Below are positions 31,800 to 42,880 of a DNA stretch of 64,000 nucleotides, piece by piece. Each line of letters starts with the position of its first letter. Within the stretch, counting starts at the first letter, position 1. The position numbers were made by a program, and so were the translations under genes. Under the pieces are notes generated by a model that had not been told where the DNA came from, did not search any database, and worked only from the letters and a program-made list of their open reading frames with translations. The DNA comes from Branchinecta lynchi (Eukaryota; Arthropoda; Branchiopoda; Anostraca; Branchinectidae): positions 1,674,001-1,738,000 of the forward strand of contig JAKZAP010000019.1 of assembly GCA_023053575.1 (NCBI GenBank), written 5' to 3'.

Positions 31800-32490
31800 C
31801 GTTAACATTATTATTTATTTGTCACCCTCCAATGGCCGAAGCCCAAAAGATGTAGTAGGAAACAAAAAAAAAGGAAATGAAAAAAAAATGCTGTTCAGTT
31901 CAGTTTAGTTGTAAGACAAAATACATTTAATTATGATGCCAGTACCCGCCCCGAAAAGGTACAAAAAGAACTTGCAATTGGGCGGGTACATAAAACTCAT
32001 GTTAACTAGAAACAAAAAATTACAAAAAAGCACTATTTAAAAAAAATAATAACCAATCTCTCATCAACTCATTTAATAACAATAATGAGAAAAAAGAAAA
32101 ATAATAAGAAAATAGGAAAAAAAAGAAAAAAAACTAAGAACCTTGGCCTAACAAACACTTTTTCAATTTATTTTTAAATAGGCGCTCAGCCGCCCGAATA
32201 CACTCCGGAATAGAGCTCCACACATTAGGCCCTGAAAATCTAGTAGGGAAGCCGGCCCTGGTTCCAGTTCTATGCCAGACGACGAAGTTACTAGAATGAC
32301 GCGTTTCATAATGATGCAAAGATCTATTGTCACTAAAATAATCACGAAAAACCTCTGGAATTACATCATTCCAATATTGATCAGCAAAAATTCCGACTTG
32401 GTACTCCCGCTGATAGAATAAAGTTCCACAAGGGACGAGTAAGAGTGAGCAATCCTCTCAGAACAGACCGAACCAATTCTAACTGACAGG
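31800..32490 (-). pseudogene. LINE ORF2 C-terminus and 3'UTR
   Basis: On the minus strand from about 32440 the frame reads FYQREYQVGIFADQYWNDVI, PEVFRDYFSDNRSLHHYETR, HSSNF and then GPNVWSSIPECIRAAERLFK before KNKLKKCLL and a stop at 32134. This is the standard Jockey/CR1 tail. The 3'UTR ends near 31800 with GGCCATTGGAGGGTGACAAA and TAAATAATAAT. Confidence 0.8.
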
Positions 32491-33259
32491 TTAACAGTAG
32501 GCTACTCTAACACAGGTGACAAGGAAGACCGTACGCCGGATGTTTGTCTAGCGAAAAAAATTGCCGACATTTGGTAAAAAAAAAAAATGTTCTCAATTAT
32601 CCCTGTCTGAATTGTAACACATAAGTTGGCTTGAATCTGCGCTAGTCGTGTAATCCTCGACAGTCACAGATGTCAGTAATTAATCTGTGGACGAAAGTTA
32701 TTTCAAAGATAAAACATCTGGATCAATTATCCAACTGATGAAAGCTGTCGAGCAGAGAGTTATTCTGTCCCTGAACACCCAGCTATTAGATCCGCCTGTT
32801 TTGGAGATGAACTAATCATTAAAGTAAGTCGCTCAGTACTCAACTGAGCGTCACAGCATGCTGTGTTCCATAAGTTGGTCAAAATCATTCCTTGTAAATT
32901 ACTGGACATCTCGCACTATTTACTATTTAGGTTCCAATGTTCTAAAATAGCTAGATTCTGCTTTTAAAAATTAAACACCACTTTCCCTGTTTTCCGTAAT
33001 CAAATCTGAACAGCCTGTTAAGGCCATTTAGAATATTAAAGTGTGCTACAACAATTCGGCTTCGGTGTATTTGCAGTTTCAGCTCTGCGCTAGTGTAAAA
33101 TCACTGTTATTACTTTCACTAAAAACAGCCAGTTAGCATAAGTGTCGCTATTGTAATGACTTAAAATGTGTGGCAATGAGTTCGTGCTTACCTCTAAGCT
33201 TTTTTTTTAACCCGTTTGGCGGTCTTTTAACCACAATTCTTAAATTTCCAAGTATTTTT
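32491..33259. other. Nothing recognised
   Basis: AT-rich, apparently single-copy sequence with no supported feature. Confidence 0.3.
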
Positions 33260-33570
33260 GGGATCCGGAAACGTGAGTGATTGGATGCCTATGACTAAAG
33301 TTTGTCCGTCGTCTTTCCGAAGAAGGAACTCTCGAAGTGGTTGAAATTTTTGCTTTCAAACTTGGTATGAAAATCAGGTCAAGTCCGTAGATGGGGCTTG
33401 TCGGCCTATGTTTAGGGGTGGGAGAGGGGTTTCAAATTAAGGGGTGAGACAAATATTTGTAAAAAGCTAAAGGGATATTTTATTTAGGAATCAAGCGACA
33501 TGCTGAGTCGATATTTGAAACTTATTTTCTTGTCGGACAAGTAGTTCAGCCGGCATCCGGTATGTGGATT
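33260..33570 (+). repeat. Family B composite repeat
   Basis: Begins GGGATCCGGAAACGTGAGTG and carries TTTAGGGGTGGGAGAGGGG plus GTCGGACAAGTAGTTCAGCC, the same order as 54310-54620. Confidence 0.6.
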
Positions 33571-33732
33571 TTCCGTAGGTGTAGTTTCAGCGAACAGTCA
33601 GAAACGTCACGACAGCAAACGTTGTTGATTGGTTTATACATGATTTTAATCTATTTAGAGGGTTCGTTTGGGTGACGTTTCTTGTCCTTCACGGGGTTTA
33701 TTGGCGTGATTCGGACTTGCGGTGGTCTAGAG

Positions 33733-34119
33733 CATTGGTTCCCAACCTTTTCCGTACCGAGTACCCTAATTAGGGTTTAAAAAGTTTGCGTACCCCTTTT
33801 TGAAGAATTATTGTACTACTATTCTACAATGATCTGTCAAGATCAGAACGCCAAAAAGACGTTATTTATTGTCATAAATGGAAAGGGACTAATGTGTAAA
33901 GATATATACGAAATAAATGGGATACTTCGGGATGCAAGGTTGTCGCTATCGTCCACAAACCGGTCAAGGGTCAAGGGTCGGTTTCTCTAAACCTTCGTAA
34001 GCCAAAACTCTATTTCTTGACGAAAGCAGGCATTTTCGAATTCAGATATTTGGGACCTTCGCGTACGCTTGACGACGGTCTCTCATACCCCTGGGTACAC
34101 TCTCGGTTGCGAACTACTG
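33733..34119. mobile_element. hAT-type MITE (TSD ~TCTAGAG)
   Basis: Ends CATTGGTTCCCAACC and GGTTGCGAACTACTG agree at 12 of 15 positions. Flanks GTCTAGAG (33725-33732) and ATCTAGAG (34120-34127) are an 8-bp duplication with one change. GTACCCCTTTTTGAAG next to the left end is typical of Charlie-like hAT elements. Confidence 0.8.
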
Positions 34120-34127
34120 ATCTAGAG

Positions 34128-35389
34128 TATTACTGGAGCTTTGCAGACCGCCAGAGTCACCCTTTGTTCTGACCGAGCCCACGACGAGAGCGGAAAGTGA
34201 CCCTTGAATGTCTTATAGCCGGGACCGCTTTCCGCGAGTTCGCCTTATTCTCCAGTCAGCGCTCCTCGCGGACCCGTTTCTGAAAATCTGCCAGTGTCTA
34301 ATACTCTTGATGACTTTCTCTCCTTGCTGATGCATAATCTCCGGGCTCTCCGGGTAGCTAGCGGAAGAAAGGCAGAAGTGGTGTCACATCTGCTGCCAAA
34401 GATCGTGGTGATTGATTGACACCGGATTTGCGTCGTTGAGTTTGAGTCGTACGGACACGCTTACTCTTTCTTCCTGAGGACCGCGGGCGTGTTTTGGACT
34501 TTGGAGTCGTATAGAGTATATTATCGATACTTGTGACAGAGACCGTAAAAACAAGATAGTGAGCCCAACATGGTAACTTTCACTTTCTAGTCCAGAGACA
34601 TTTACTACGTCTGTCACAAATGTTGATAATGAGGCCCCGGAGTATTTTCAGGAACTAGTCCGCTTTGGCTGAACTGGCGTGGCAAATTTTCGTTTAGCTT
34701 TTCGGAAAGTAAATCCTTGAGAACGCCAAACTGGCGTACCGACAGTGACCAAATACAGCTGGAGCACATGCGGCTAAATTTTTGAAATTTCGCGCGCTGA
34801 TTTTGTCAGAGTACATATTTTTTTTAGGATTAACATGCGGTAAACCACCGAACGTGCTCTCACTTTCGAACTTTGATATGGTTCCAGACCTCCCAGCATG
34901 GGAGTTTCAGGAACATCTGCGAAACTTTTGAAAACGATCATCAATTTAACTAGCAGCTTACAGTTTGACACGGTATGGACATGCGCAATTGATGTTTTTT
35001 TTTTTTTTTTTTGTGGAAACGAAGTAACCTTGACTGGTGGAAATTCATGCTCGACCACAATGAATCTTACCTATACCAATTTAGTCTTCCATAGAGTTGA
35101 ACTAAACAACCGCCCTCCTTATTCCCGAACATTAGAAATATAGTATGCTTATTTTAACGTTTGTTGACTTTAAACAGTGCCCATTTTCATGCACTTGCTG
35201 TGACAAAAGCCGACTAACAGTTAGCCAAAAGAGCTAACTAAGGGACTCAAACACCGTTTATATTAAGTAACCGTTCAAATAAGACCAAACTTCTACATGC
35301 AGTAAGTGCAGTAAGACCAAACTTCTACATGTAAAGTGAAACACTAGCTGACAACAAAGGAACTACATCGCCAGCGTGAAAAACATGAC
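34128..35389. other. Nothing recognised
   Basis: 34130-34460 is moderately GC-rich, the rest AT-rich. A poly-T run lies at about 34996. Short open frames have no known motifs. Confidence 0.3.
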
Positions 35390-36220
35390 GAAAGGTTTCG
35401 ATGTGATCCCAAAAATTCAATTTTGTATCGAGACAACTAGTTTACTATATATACTAGATACTATATATACTATACTAGTTTACTATATTTACTATATATA
35501 TGGACTATTGAGATTTAGAAACAAAAGAAGGTCAATGGCTAATCATCTGAGTAAACCAAGTTCAGATATGGATTCAGCATGTCTGTCTTTGCCCCTAGGC
35601 TATACGTCATACGTACTTTCACAAAATTGGTCAAATCTTCCTGCTTTACTTCTGCCAAATCTCCAGTTTCGACCGGATTCCAAGGGGGCAAAAATCAAAG
35701 CTAAAAAAGCAAATACAACATATCACCTTACCCCTATAGCGAACATCTATTCAACTTCAGATAAAACCCAACTTTTTGTTCAGCCTGATTCCAGGGGAAC
35801 TATATGTCCGGATAGAAAATGATTGTCAAAAGCGGACTCAGCATGTCTTGTTACGGCCCAAGTCGGACACCTAATCAACTTTAGATAAAACTTTTACTTT
35901 GAACAAACTTTCCGGTTTTGGCCGGATTCTGGGCGAACTACTTGTCATATTCTTGTTCTTCATGTCTTTTAACCCCTAAGTCAACTATCTCATTAGCTTT
36001 AAAAACTAATTGTGCTACCCTTAATTTAAACCTCCTCCCACACCCCTAAATGTTGAGCTAAAGAACCCATCTGCGAACTCGTTCTTTCCCTTGACCCAAA
36101 GAGACCACCCAAGTTTCATCAAAATATCTCATTCCCTTCGAGAGTTATCGTGCTTACAGACGAGACGGACAGCTTTACGAAGTCATAGGTATCCCTCCAC
36201 TTACGTTTTGGGATTCCAGA
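35390..36220 (-). repeat. Family B repeat block with AT microsatellite
   Basis: Edge GGTTTCGATGTGATCCCAAA, then an ACTATATATACTAG-type microsatellite (35440-35510), then about four units with TTCAGCATGTC, CCGGATTC and AACTTCAGATAAAA phrases. The far edge, complementary to 54314-54440, contains CAAGTTTCATCAAAATATC and TCCCTCCACTTACGTTTTGG. Confidence 0.65.
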
Positions 36221-36404
36221 AAAAAAAACTGATAAAACAGAAAGGCCCATATTCTTAATATTCGTCAAGACTCAAACATCATGCCAACGCAAGGGCTTCT
36301 CTGAATCCTCCTACGTCAGCAGGCATCCTTCAATTCCGGTAGATTACTTCTCTGAGATTGTGTTAGGGTCGCAGCATTTCGACTATGAGTGAGGCTTGAA
36401 GGTC

Positions 36405-36695
36405 AGAGCTTAGTCACATTTGGCCCATTTCCTGGCTTTTTGGGTTGCAAAAGTAGAAACAAGAACAAGATACAACTAATTCTGTATGCACTGTTGTAAT
36501 TTGAAATTCAGGAGATTAATTAAAGCAAAATAGCGTGTATAAATATGTTTCAGGAACCCTAATTGACTCCTAATTGCAGACTGCTCATTATTCCCAAGCT
36601 GCCACAAAGCCCACCAAATCTCACGTCCCCTAGGGATTTTCAGTTGTTTGTTCAACAGGCGGCTTTTTGAGCCCAGTGTGACCTGGCGGCTGAAT
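36405..36695. mobile_element. MITE with AGAGCTTGGTCACAC-type ends, copy 2
   Basis: Left AGAGCTTAGTCACATTTGGC and right TTTGAGCCCAGTGTGACC are diverged versions of the 4712-4851 termini. The interior is about 150 bp longer. Confidence 0.5.
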
Positions 36696-36849
36696 TGATG
36701 AACTGAGACAGGGAACTAGAGCTTAGGTAATGCCTTGACATAAAACCGGAGTCTGGAGCTACGATACGAAATCACGCACCATTTTATTTGCACATTAAAG
36801 TTCTTCTTATCTCTTACATGTTTACCAATTCGCAGCGCGACAACGGCTC

Positions 36850-37645
36850 TTGAATGTTGGCTGCGCGTGTGTATGATGTGTCAAATTCCTTCAAATTCAA
36901 AGTCCTACTCACTAGAACTCTGAGTGGAGGGGCGAAATTGACTAGTCAGGTAGACGGAGGGAGGGGATCTCAATATCCAAGTTACAGTGCTATCAGCTAC
37001 ACACGTAGCAGGCTCCGTTGTTGTAAGCCAAAGAGAGCAGATACTTATACCGCTCATCAAGTTTGGCTCGAGTCGGATAACCCATTCGTACTGAAACTGA
37101 ATTTCTAGGAACTGTACGATACGCCCTCCAACTAACTCCTAGCATCGAGGTCAGGTCCGATCCTAGCTCGGACAAATACATTGGAAATCTAAGGCATCCG
37201 CTCTTACTACCAATCTAGCTTGGCCCGAATCGAAAAATTTCCGGAAATGTCCCGTTTACCCGAATACTCCACCCAACGAGGACGGATTCGTCTCGTATCC
37301 CAAAATAGTATACCTAGGGTGCATCAGCTGTGCGCGGCCCAAGTTTCATCTCAACACCTCCGTCAGTTTGGTCCCTACCCATGTCACAATTTCAAATTCC
37401 ACCAACGTCAGATACGGTTGGGACACATTAATGGAGCATCAAATACGATCACCCGATCGCAGCCACAGCTGGTCACAAGCCCCCCCCACCACCACCAAGG
37501 ATGGTCAGACTCTAGAAAGGAAACTTTGGTCGGGTCCCTTAGATTCGTCGTCAGAGCTCAAGTGCATGAGTGTCCAAACTAGCAAAAGTTGGACAGACAA
37601 ACAGAGCGACATATACTACAATCACTTACGGCACTTGAGAAAAAA
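36850..37645 (+). repeat. Family A repeat block, diverged
   Basis: Repeated CAAGTTT phrases (TCATCTCAACACC, GGCTCGAGTCGGATAACCC) and a closing ACGGCACTTGAG. It is more decayed than the other blocks. Confidence 0.5.
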
Positions 37646-38678
37646 AAACGAGAAATGAGAAGAGATTCAAGCCTTCTAAGTGGACACAGAAAACCAATGG
37701 AATGCTAAGGATAATCGTAGACGTTTAATCTTCGGAGGTGAGAAAGAAAACAGACTTGCAAATGAGAATTGATATATTAAAGTTTCCTTTCATTTAAACT
37801 CCCCAACGGGAACTTTTTTGGACGTCGATGTAATGATGAGAATCCTCTGTAAGCAAGTATATAAACATAACATACTTTAATTTAAACCAGCACCACAGTG
37901 TGAACTTTCCCTCCCCTGGGAATTCCATTGGAAGTCGAGGGAATGATGAGAATAGAGGAAGTCGCTTCCGAGGGTACGGAATGCCCCTGTAAGTAAGTTA
38001 GTATATACAGCCGAAACACAAATCTACAACAAAATATTGTGGAATAGAAAGTGCAAATTGAATTAAAATTGAAATTAAAATTGCTCCTTCTGAAATCCGT
38101 TACTTCTGTTGTTTTTCAAGGAACAAACAACTCCAGTTGTTGTCCAAACTAAATATAATGAAAAACACAAATAGTTCCCTAGGAAAGGCGAGAGTCTACT
38201 TTGCAGTACGATCAGGATCGGGAGCTCTCGGACTCGAATTCCTGACCGGATTTTCGGCACCATCATCACTTCCATACGGAAAAGATGATGACAATGCAGG
38301 AAATCTGGCCGGGAAACCCTGATCGTGTGTTCGCACTATCGGTCGGGAATAAAAGAACTGTAAAGGGTGGGTGGTACAAGAATGTACAAATTCTTACCAC
38401 TGTAAACCATGTCATCATGAAATGCTTCATTTCTTATCCGACTGGTATTATCACTTGCACATGCTGCAAACTACAAGCTACAACTTCGAATGCGTCGCTG
38501 TCCATCACATTTTTGTCTTTATAGTATCATGCTTCAAAGCGCGTGAGAATAGAAACAAAACAACATGTGTCATCTGGATCACCTCCCTTTTTTTGAATTG
38601 GATGATTTTGATAACTCGGCCTTAACTGATACTGACCAGTTAATGAAGAAAAGGGCAAGGAACTCCAGATTTTTTTTT
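37646..38678. other. No gene recognised
   Basis: Two short similar phrases (AATGATGAGAAT at about 37830 and 37940) are the only visible repeat. Open frames at 38137-38625 lack motifs. Confidence 0.3.
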
Positions 38679-39365
38679 TAAAGTTCAATGGGCACATCAA
38701 ACTACCCCAATCCCACTCTGTAACAACCTAGGACCAACGCTTACCCCCTAGCTCAGCAGATTTTTCAACAGTTTCCTCTCTGTGATATTTCAAAGCGTAA
38801 TTTTTGGGCCAGTACATGCTCAAATTTACTAGCCTGGACAAAGATAAGAGTTATGTTTCTTATAATAGTTAGTTGATCTTTATTTAATCCCTAAATCAGC
38901 TTGTAAAATTCAGATTTGAATAGGCTATTTGTTTTTTAATGATTTTTGAAGATAAATAATTTTTTTCAACTTATTGCATATTGCGGTACATTTTATAAAG
39001 CACGTTAGCCAAATTACGACCGAAGAAGAAGTGGAAGAAACCCATCGAAGACTTAAATTACATATGACAAGAATATTTTTAAGATTTAACATGTCTTCTA
39101 GTGATTCCGATTCCTCGTTTGCACCCTGCTTTGGTGGCATCTCAGACATATCCTTTTCTATCAAGCGTGGCCGGGAGTTTTTGAATTTCTTGCGATGAAA
39201 TCCCAGCTCCTAAGATTTCGATCGCCGAAATTCCAGAGAGGTAAAGACAAGCGATAACAAGAAAACGGCCGATTTTCATAGCGCCTTCTAGAGGAAGTTG
39301 GAAATGTTTATTTGTGAAGCACTTAATACAAAATAAACCATTAGAAGTGTCCATTGTGCTTTAAG
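38679..39365 (-). mobile_element. Family F inverted-repeat element, copy 2
   Basis: Left TTAAAGTTCAATGGGCACAT and right AAGTGTCCATTGTGCTTTAA are complementary with four changes over about 20 bp. Contains the best-preserved small ORF of the family (separate entry). Confidence 0.75.
39142..39279 (-). CDS. Small signal-peptide-like ORF in family F element
   Basis: Forty-five codons: MKIGRFLVIACLYLSGISA looks like a complete signal peptide (basic start, hydrophobic core, small residues at the end), followed by IEILGAGISSQEIQKLPATL and DRKGYV before TGA. The other two family F copies keep the same frame with few amino-acid changes (GISAIQILGAGISWQE, QELPAMLDR), although one lacks the ATG and one has an upstream deletion. 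It could be a peptide gene captured by the transposon or a frame kept by chance. No family is recognised. Confidence 0.4.
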   Translation of the reverse strand: MKIGRFLVIACLYLSGISAIEILGAGISSQEIQKLPATLDRKGYV

Positions 39366-39384
39366 AAAGTCGACTACTGACATA

Positions 39385-41010
39385 AAAGAATAGCTAGAAG
39401 CTCGTATGGCACATGCGAGGCTGGGTAAGAGGATGAAAGTAGGAATTTGCAAAATCGTGAGTTTGTTGTGATCATTTGTAAGCAAAACCCTTGAGGTAAG
39501 AATAATCATGAACATTGGAAATCACGAGAATGTATCGTTTGGTAAAAAGTATTTTATTGTGCACTTCGCTGTGATGATGCGCACTTTAAAGGTGCTAGAA
39601 ATTCATCTGTAATAAAAACCCTTGAGGCAATTGATCCGGGGCCCTTTAGAATCATGAATGCATATTATTGTGGTTTGGTCAAAAGTATTTTTTGACTTTT
39701 CGGCTAAGATGCGCACTTCATGAGAGCAAAATCATTTCTAAGCAAAACCCTTAAGGCAAAATTATCATGCGCTCATGGGGATCATGAAAAAAAAAATCTT
39801 TTGCTTAAAGCTTAACCAAATGGGGCTGAGGTATGACAGTCTGGTTACTCATCATATTTCTTATCTAAATAGGCTAGAAAACCCACAAAAACGCGTTACT
39901 TCGTTGATTTGCTATCCACGAGTATTGAACTTTAGCTGATGAGTTCATTCTTCCGCACTTATTGAACCTGTATTTGAAATGTTTAGCAACTATATCGGCA
40001 AACAATTGTCGAAATTAACCAGCAATGGCGGATTTTCATTATTCAAGCCAGGCAGATAAAAGTTACTTGAAAACGGGAAGTAACCAGGAAGCACTTGGCA
40101 TTCGCCCATACATGTTGATTCTGATGTGATTATGCAGTCTGAAATGGAACATTTCAGAATCTTCCCTTTGTTGTCCATTGAGACACACGCTTTTGCAAAT
40201 ATTCAGATTCTCCACCACTACGAATTTTTATTGGTCGTGCAAGCAGTGGAGATTCTCAACATCCCTACTAGACTACGTGCCTTAGAGGAGTCAAAATAAT
40301 TCAGTGTATTGAAATCAAAGGTATAAAAATAAGTTGGCTTTTCAGTTTAACTTTAAAAGTATTTTTTGTACTTTGCGGATAAGACGAGTGCTTTAAGGGA
40401 AGTCACAATTTCTAAGCCAATCTTGTCAAGTCTTTAATTCAAGTTTCATAGTCCTAGCACATCTGGAAGTACCTTAAATCGCGATCAGCCGCCCTCCCTC
40501 CAACTCCACCCGGAGTGTCCGAATGGTCGGGTTCTGTCATTGATGAATCTATGGCTTATGCTTGTTCTCCCCACCGAGTGTAATCCCGATCGCTATTATA
40601 CAGTCAAAGCCTGTCACAAAATTTCCGACCCCCCTCCCCCCCGACTCCCTTACATTAATCGTATCCCGGCCGCACTGGGATTGGGAGATCTGAGACATAA
40701 GTTCTTTCCTAATATCAAGTTTCATTAAGATCCTGTCACCCATTCAAAAGTTGGACATACCTCAAGATTCCGGATTCCCCCTTTCTCCACTCCCCCTACG
40801 ATGAAATCGGACGAACGACTTTTCTTACGTTATAATAGTCGAGTCTCTGATGTGCCTGCCAAGTTTTATCGTCTTAGCACATGTGGAAGCATCTTAACTC
40901 CGGATCAACGGAATTTTTGAACCCTCCCTCCAACTCCCCCCCCCCCAAATCACAGATGCGGTCCGGTCTGGTCAACTATGTATCTAGGGATTGGGCTTGT
41001 TCTTGCCACC
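39385..41010 (+). repeat. Family A repeat block (plus orientation)
   Basis: Starts GCTCGTATGGCACATGCGAG, passes through loose TTTTCGGCTAAGATG-type repeats, then the regular phrases TATCAAGTTTCATTAAGATC and TGCCTGCCAAGTTTTATCG. It stops without the usual right palindrome. A minus frame at 39990-40178 with CSISDCIITSESTCMGEC is cysteine-rich but unplaced. Confidence 0.6.
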
Positions 41011-41018
41011 AAATTTGC

Positions 41019-41225
41019 ATGGTTGCCACATGGTGTATGGTGACAGTGATCGTTGGAACTTCAATGACCACGTTGCCTTGGTCAAAGCGGTTGACTTCGA
41101 ACTTGGAGGACGTGGGTTTCGACGTGGCGGAAGGTGGGATTAGATTAGCCGCGGAGCACCCAGCCATGAAACGAGTACTGGAGATGTTCGAGGTTAGGCC
41201 CCCTCACGACGAGTTATTCTGTTAG
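41019..41225 (+). CDS. Unassigned coding-like segment next to family A
   Basis: Sixty-eight codons: after MVATWCMVTVIVGTSMTTLP comes a charged helical region SNLEDVGFDVAEGGIRLAAE, HPAMKRVLEMFEVRPPHDEL, FC and stop. Sequence character changes sharply from the family A block at its start, and no second copy is seen. It may be a captured gene piece that truncated the repeat. Function unknown. Confidence 0.25.
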   Translation: MVATWCMVTVIVGTSMTTLPWSKRLTSNLEDVGFDVAEGGIRLAAEHPAMKRVLEMFEVRPPHDELFC

Positions 41226-41657
41226 GGGATCAGCACGCTGACTGTTTCCTTCCCTTTGCTTCTACGCAAGTCGGGTGACGACACGAATTGTGTCGGGTGA
41301 ACAACCTCTGACGATTGTCGAAGAATTGCCGTAAAATTTATATTTGAATACGCCGATTCCCTGATAGGTTTATTAGTTCTTGGTAAATCACCAAAGTAAC
41401 CTCACAAGAATTCGATGTCCCTCTGTCATCCATAGCCTTCATTCACGAACGATTAAGATCACCATAAAAAAACACGTTAATGACTAAACTGATCACGAAG
41501 TCGTATTAACTTTTCACCGATCCACAATCGAACCGCCACTTAAACAAGTTTACGACTCATCTCACGTCGTGTCACCTTCGCCACGCGTCTGCGAAGATGA
41601 TTCATTTTAGAAGAAATAGCAAGGAGCTTCCAAGCGAAATAGTTTCTATTAATCCCC
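41226..41657. other. Nothing recognised
   Basis: No repeat or coding signal found. Confidence 0.3.
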
Positions 41658-42226
41658 CTATAGGCGTTTTTTAGCGGTTCAACATTGCGCCAATGTTGAC
41701 CAACAGTGCGTTCTAGCGACCAACAGAAACCTCTGTGGCCAACATTGTTGGTCAAAACGACCAACAACTGAAAGTGTTGTTGATGAAGTCTGTTGGTCAA
41801 TTTGTGGCGTAATCAGACAGATTTTTCAAACAGAGTTGCGTTTTCAGCAATTAGCGGGTTGAACTCGAATCCTAACACGTTGCGCTGTCACCCGTTTTCA
41901 GCGCATGTGATTTGCATAATAGAACCCGGCACAGGATTTGATACTTGACCGAGTCCGTCTGTGTTTGGATTCGGTGTCGAACTCGAAAGAAACACGGTAG
42001 CTAAAAACGCTTGAAGCCACAGAACACGGAACCCGTGTTGGGATGCGCACTGGATGCGCTCCGTAAAAACAACTTTTGACGAACACGGGTTGAGAGTCGC
42101 GAGCCTGAAAACGCAACTCAGAGCGTTCTGGTGAAATCTCTGTTGACCAACAGGGTCATTTTGGCGGTCAACAGTAGTTTGTTGGTCAACGCTGTTGATA
42201 GACAGAAGAACCGCTAAACGCCTTAT
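41658..42226. mobile_element. Foldback element with GGCGTTTAGCGGTTC ends
   Basis: Left TATAGGCGTTTTTTAGCGG and right CCGCTAAACGCCTTATG are inverted; inside each arm are repeated TTGGTCAAC and GTTGACCAACAG motifs. A second element is nested in the centre. Duplication at the outer ends is not clear. Confidence 0.65.
41834..42118. mobile_element. Nested MITE with AGTTGCGTTTTCAG ends (TSD CAG)
   Basis: Exact 14-bp inverted ends AGTTGCGTTTTCAG and CTGAAAACGCAACT, flanked by CAG at 41831-41833 and 42119-42121. A 3-bp CWG-type duplication is typical of PIF/Harbinger elements. Confidence 0.75.
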
Positions 42227-42239
42227 GTCTCACCATCAT

Positions 42240-42880
42240 CACTTGCCAGAGACATAGTAAAATGGATCCACAGGTTGTTGAGAGTCGAAAATCTGCTATC
42301 TGCTTTCCAGGTAATGGAGGCTTTGCATATCTTTCAGCAGTAGAACATGAAAGTAACCCACTAGCTTATAGGTCCGACTTGTTGCTATCTCTAAACAAGT
42401 GCTGAATACAAGACAATTGAGGACTAACAGAAACTAGTCCACTTGGTGCGCTGAGCAGGAATAAGACGAATACCCCTGTCGATTGTTGTTGTTAACACTG
42501 GGGGCAGACAGTCAGGTTTCCCGGCAGGGTTTTCTGCTCTTGCATTGCGAAGTTGACAGAAACTGAACATTCCCGATAGAGTCAATCACGGTGCCAAGAA
42601 TTGTGAAAAGAGTTAGTTGCTGCGTTTTTCATCAAAGTTTGAAGTTACCTTCAACCTTAAACGTCTTTGTTTAATTACCGTTTTTGGTGGCCAATCAGAA
42701 TTCCTTCGTCCTTCAAATTCTGACCGTCGACCTTCGTGAGCTAGCAAGTTCGAAGTTTGCTTGAATCGTCGAAGAAACGTCAACCGGGCAAGGATCGCCG
42801 GAGTTGTAAAAACACTGAGCAAGAAAACGGTGAACTTTAAGCAACCGGCTACGCTAACGGCGAAAAATTATCAGATGAAA
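42240..42880. other. Nothing recognised
   Basis: No supported feature. An open frame at 42761-43105 runs into the family A copy. Confidence 0.3.
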
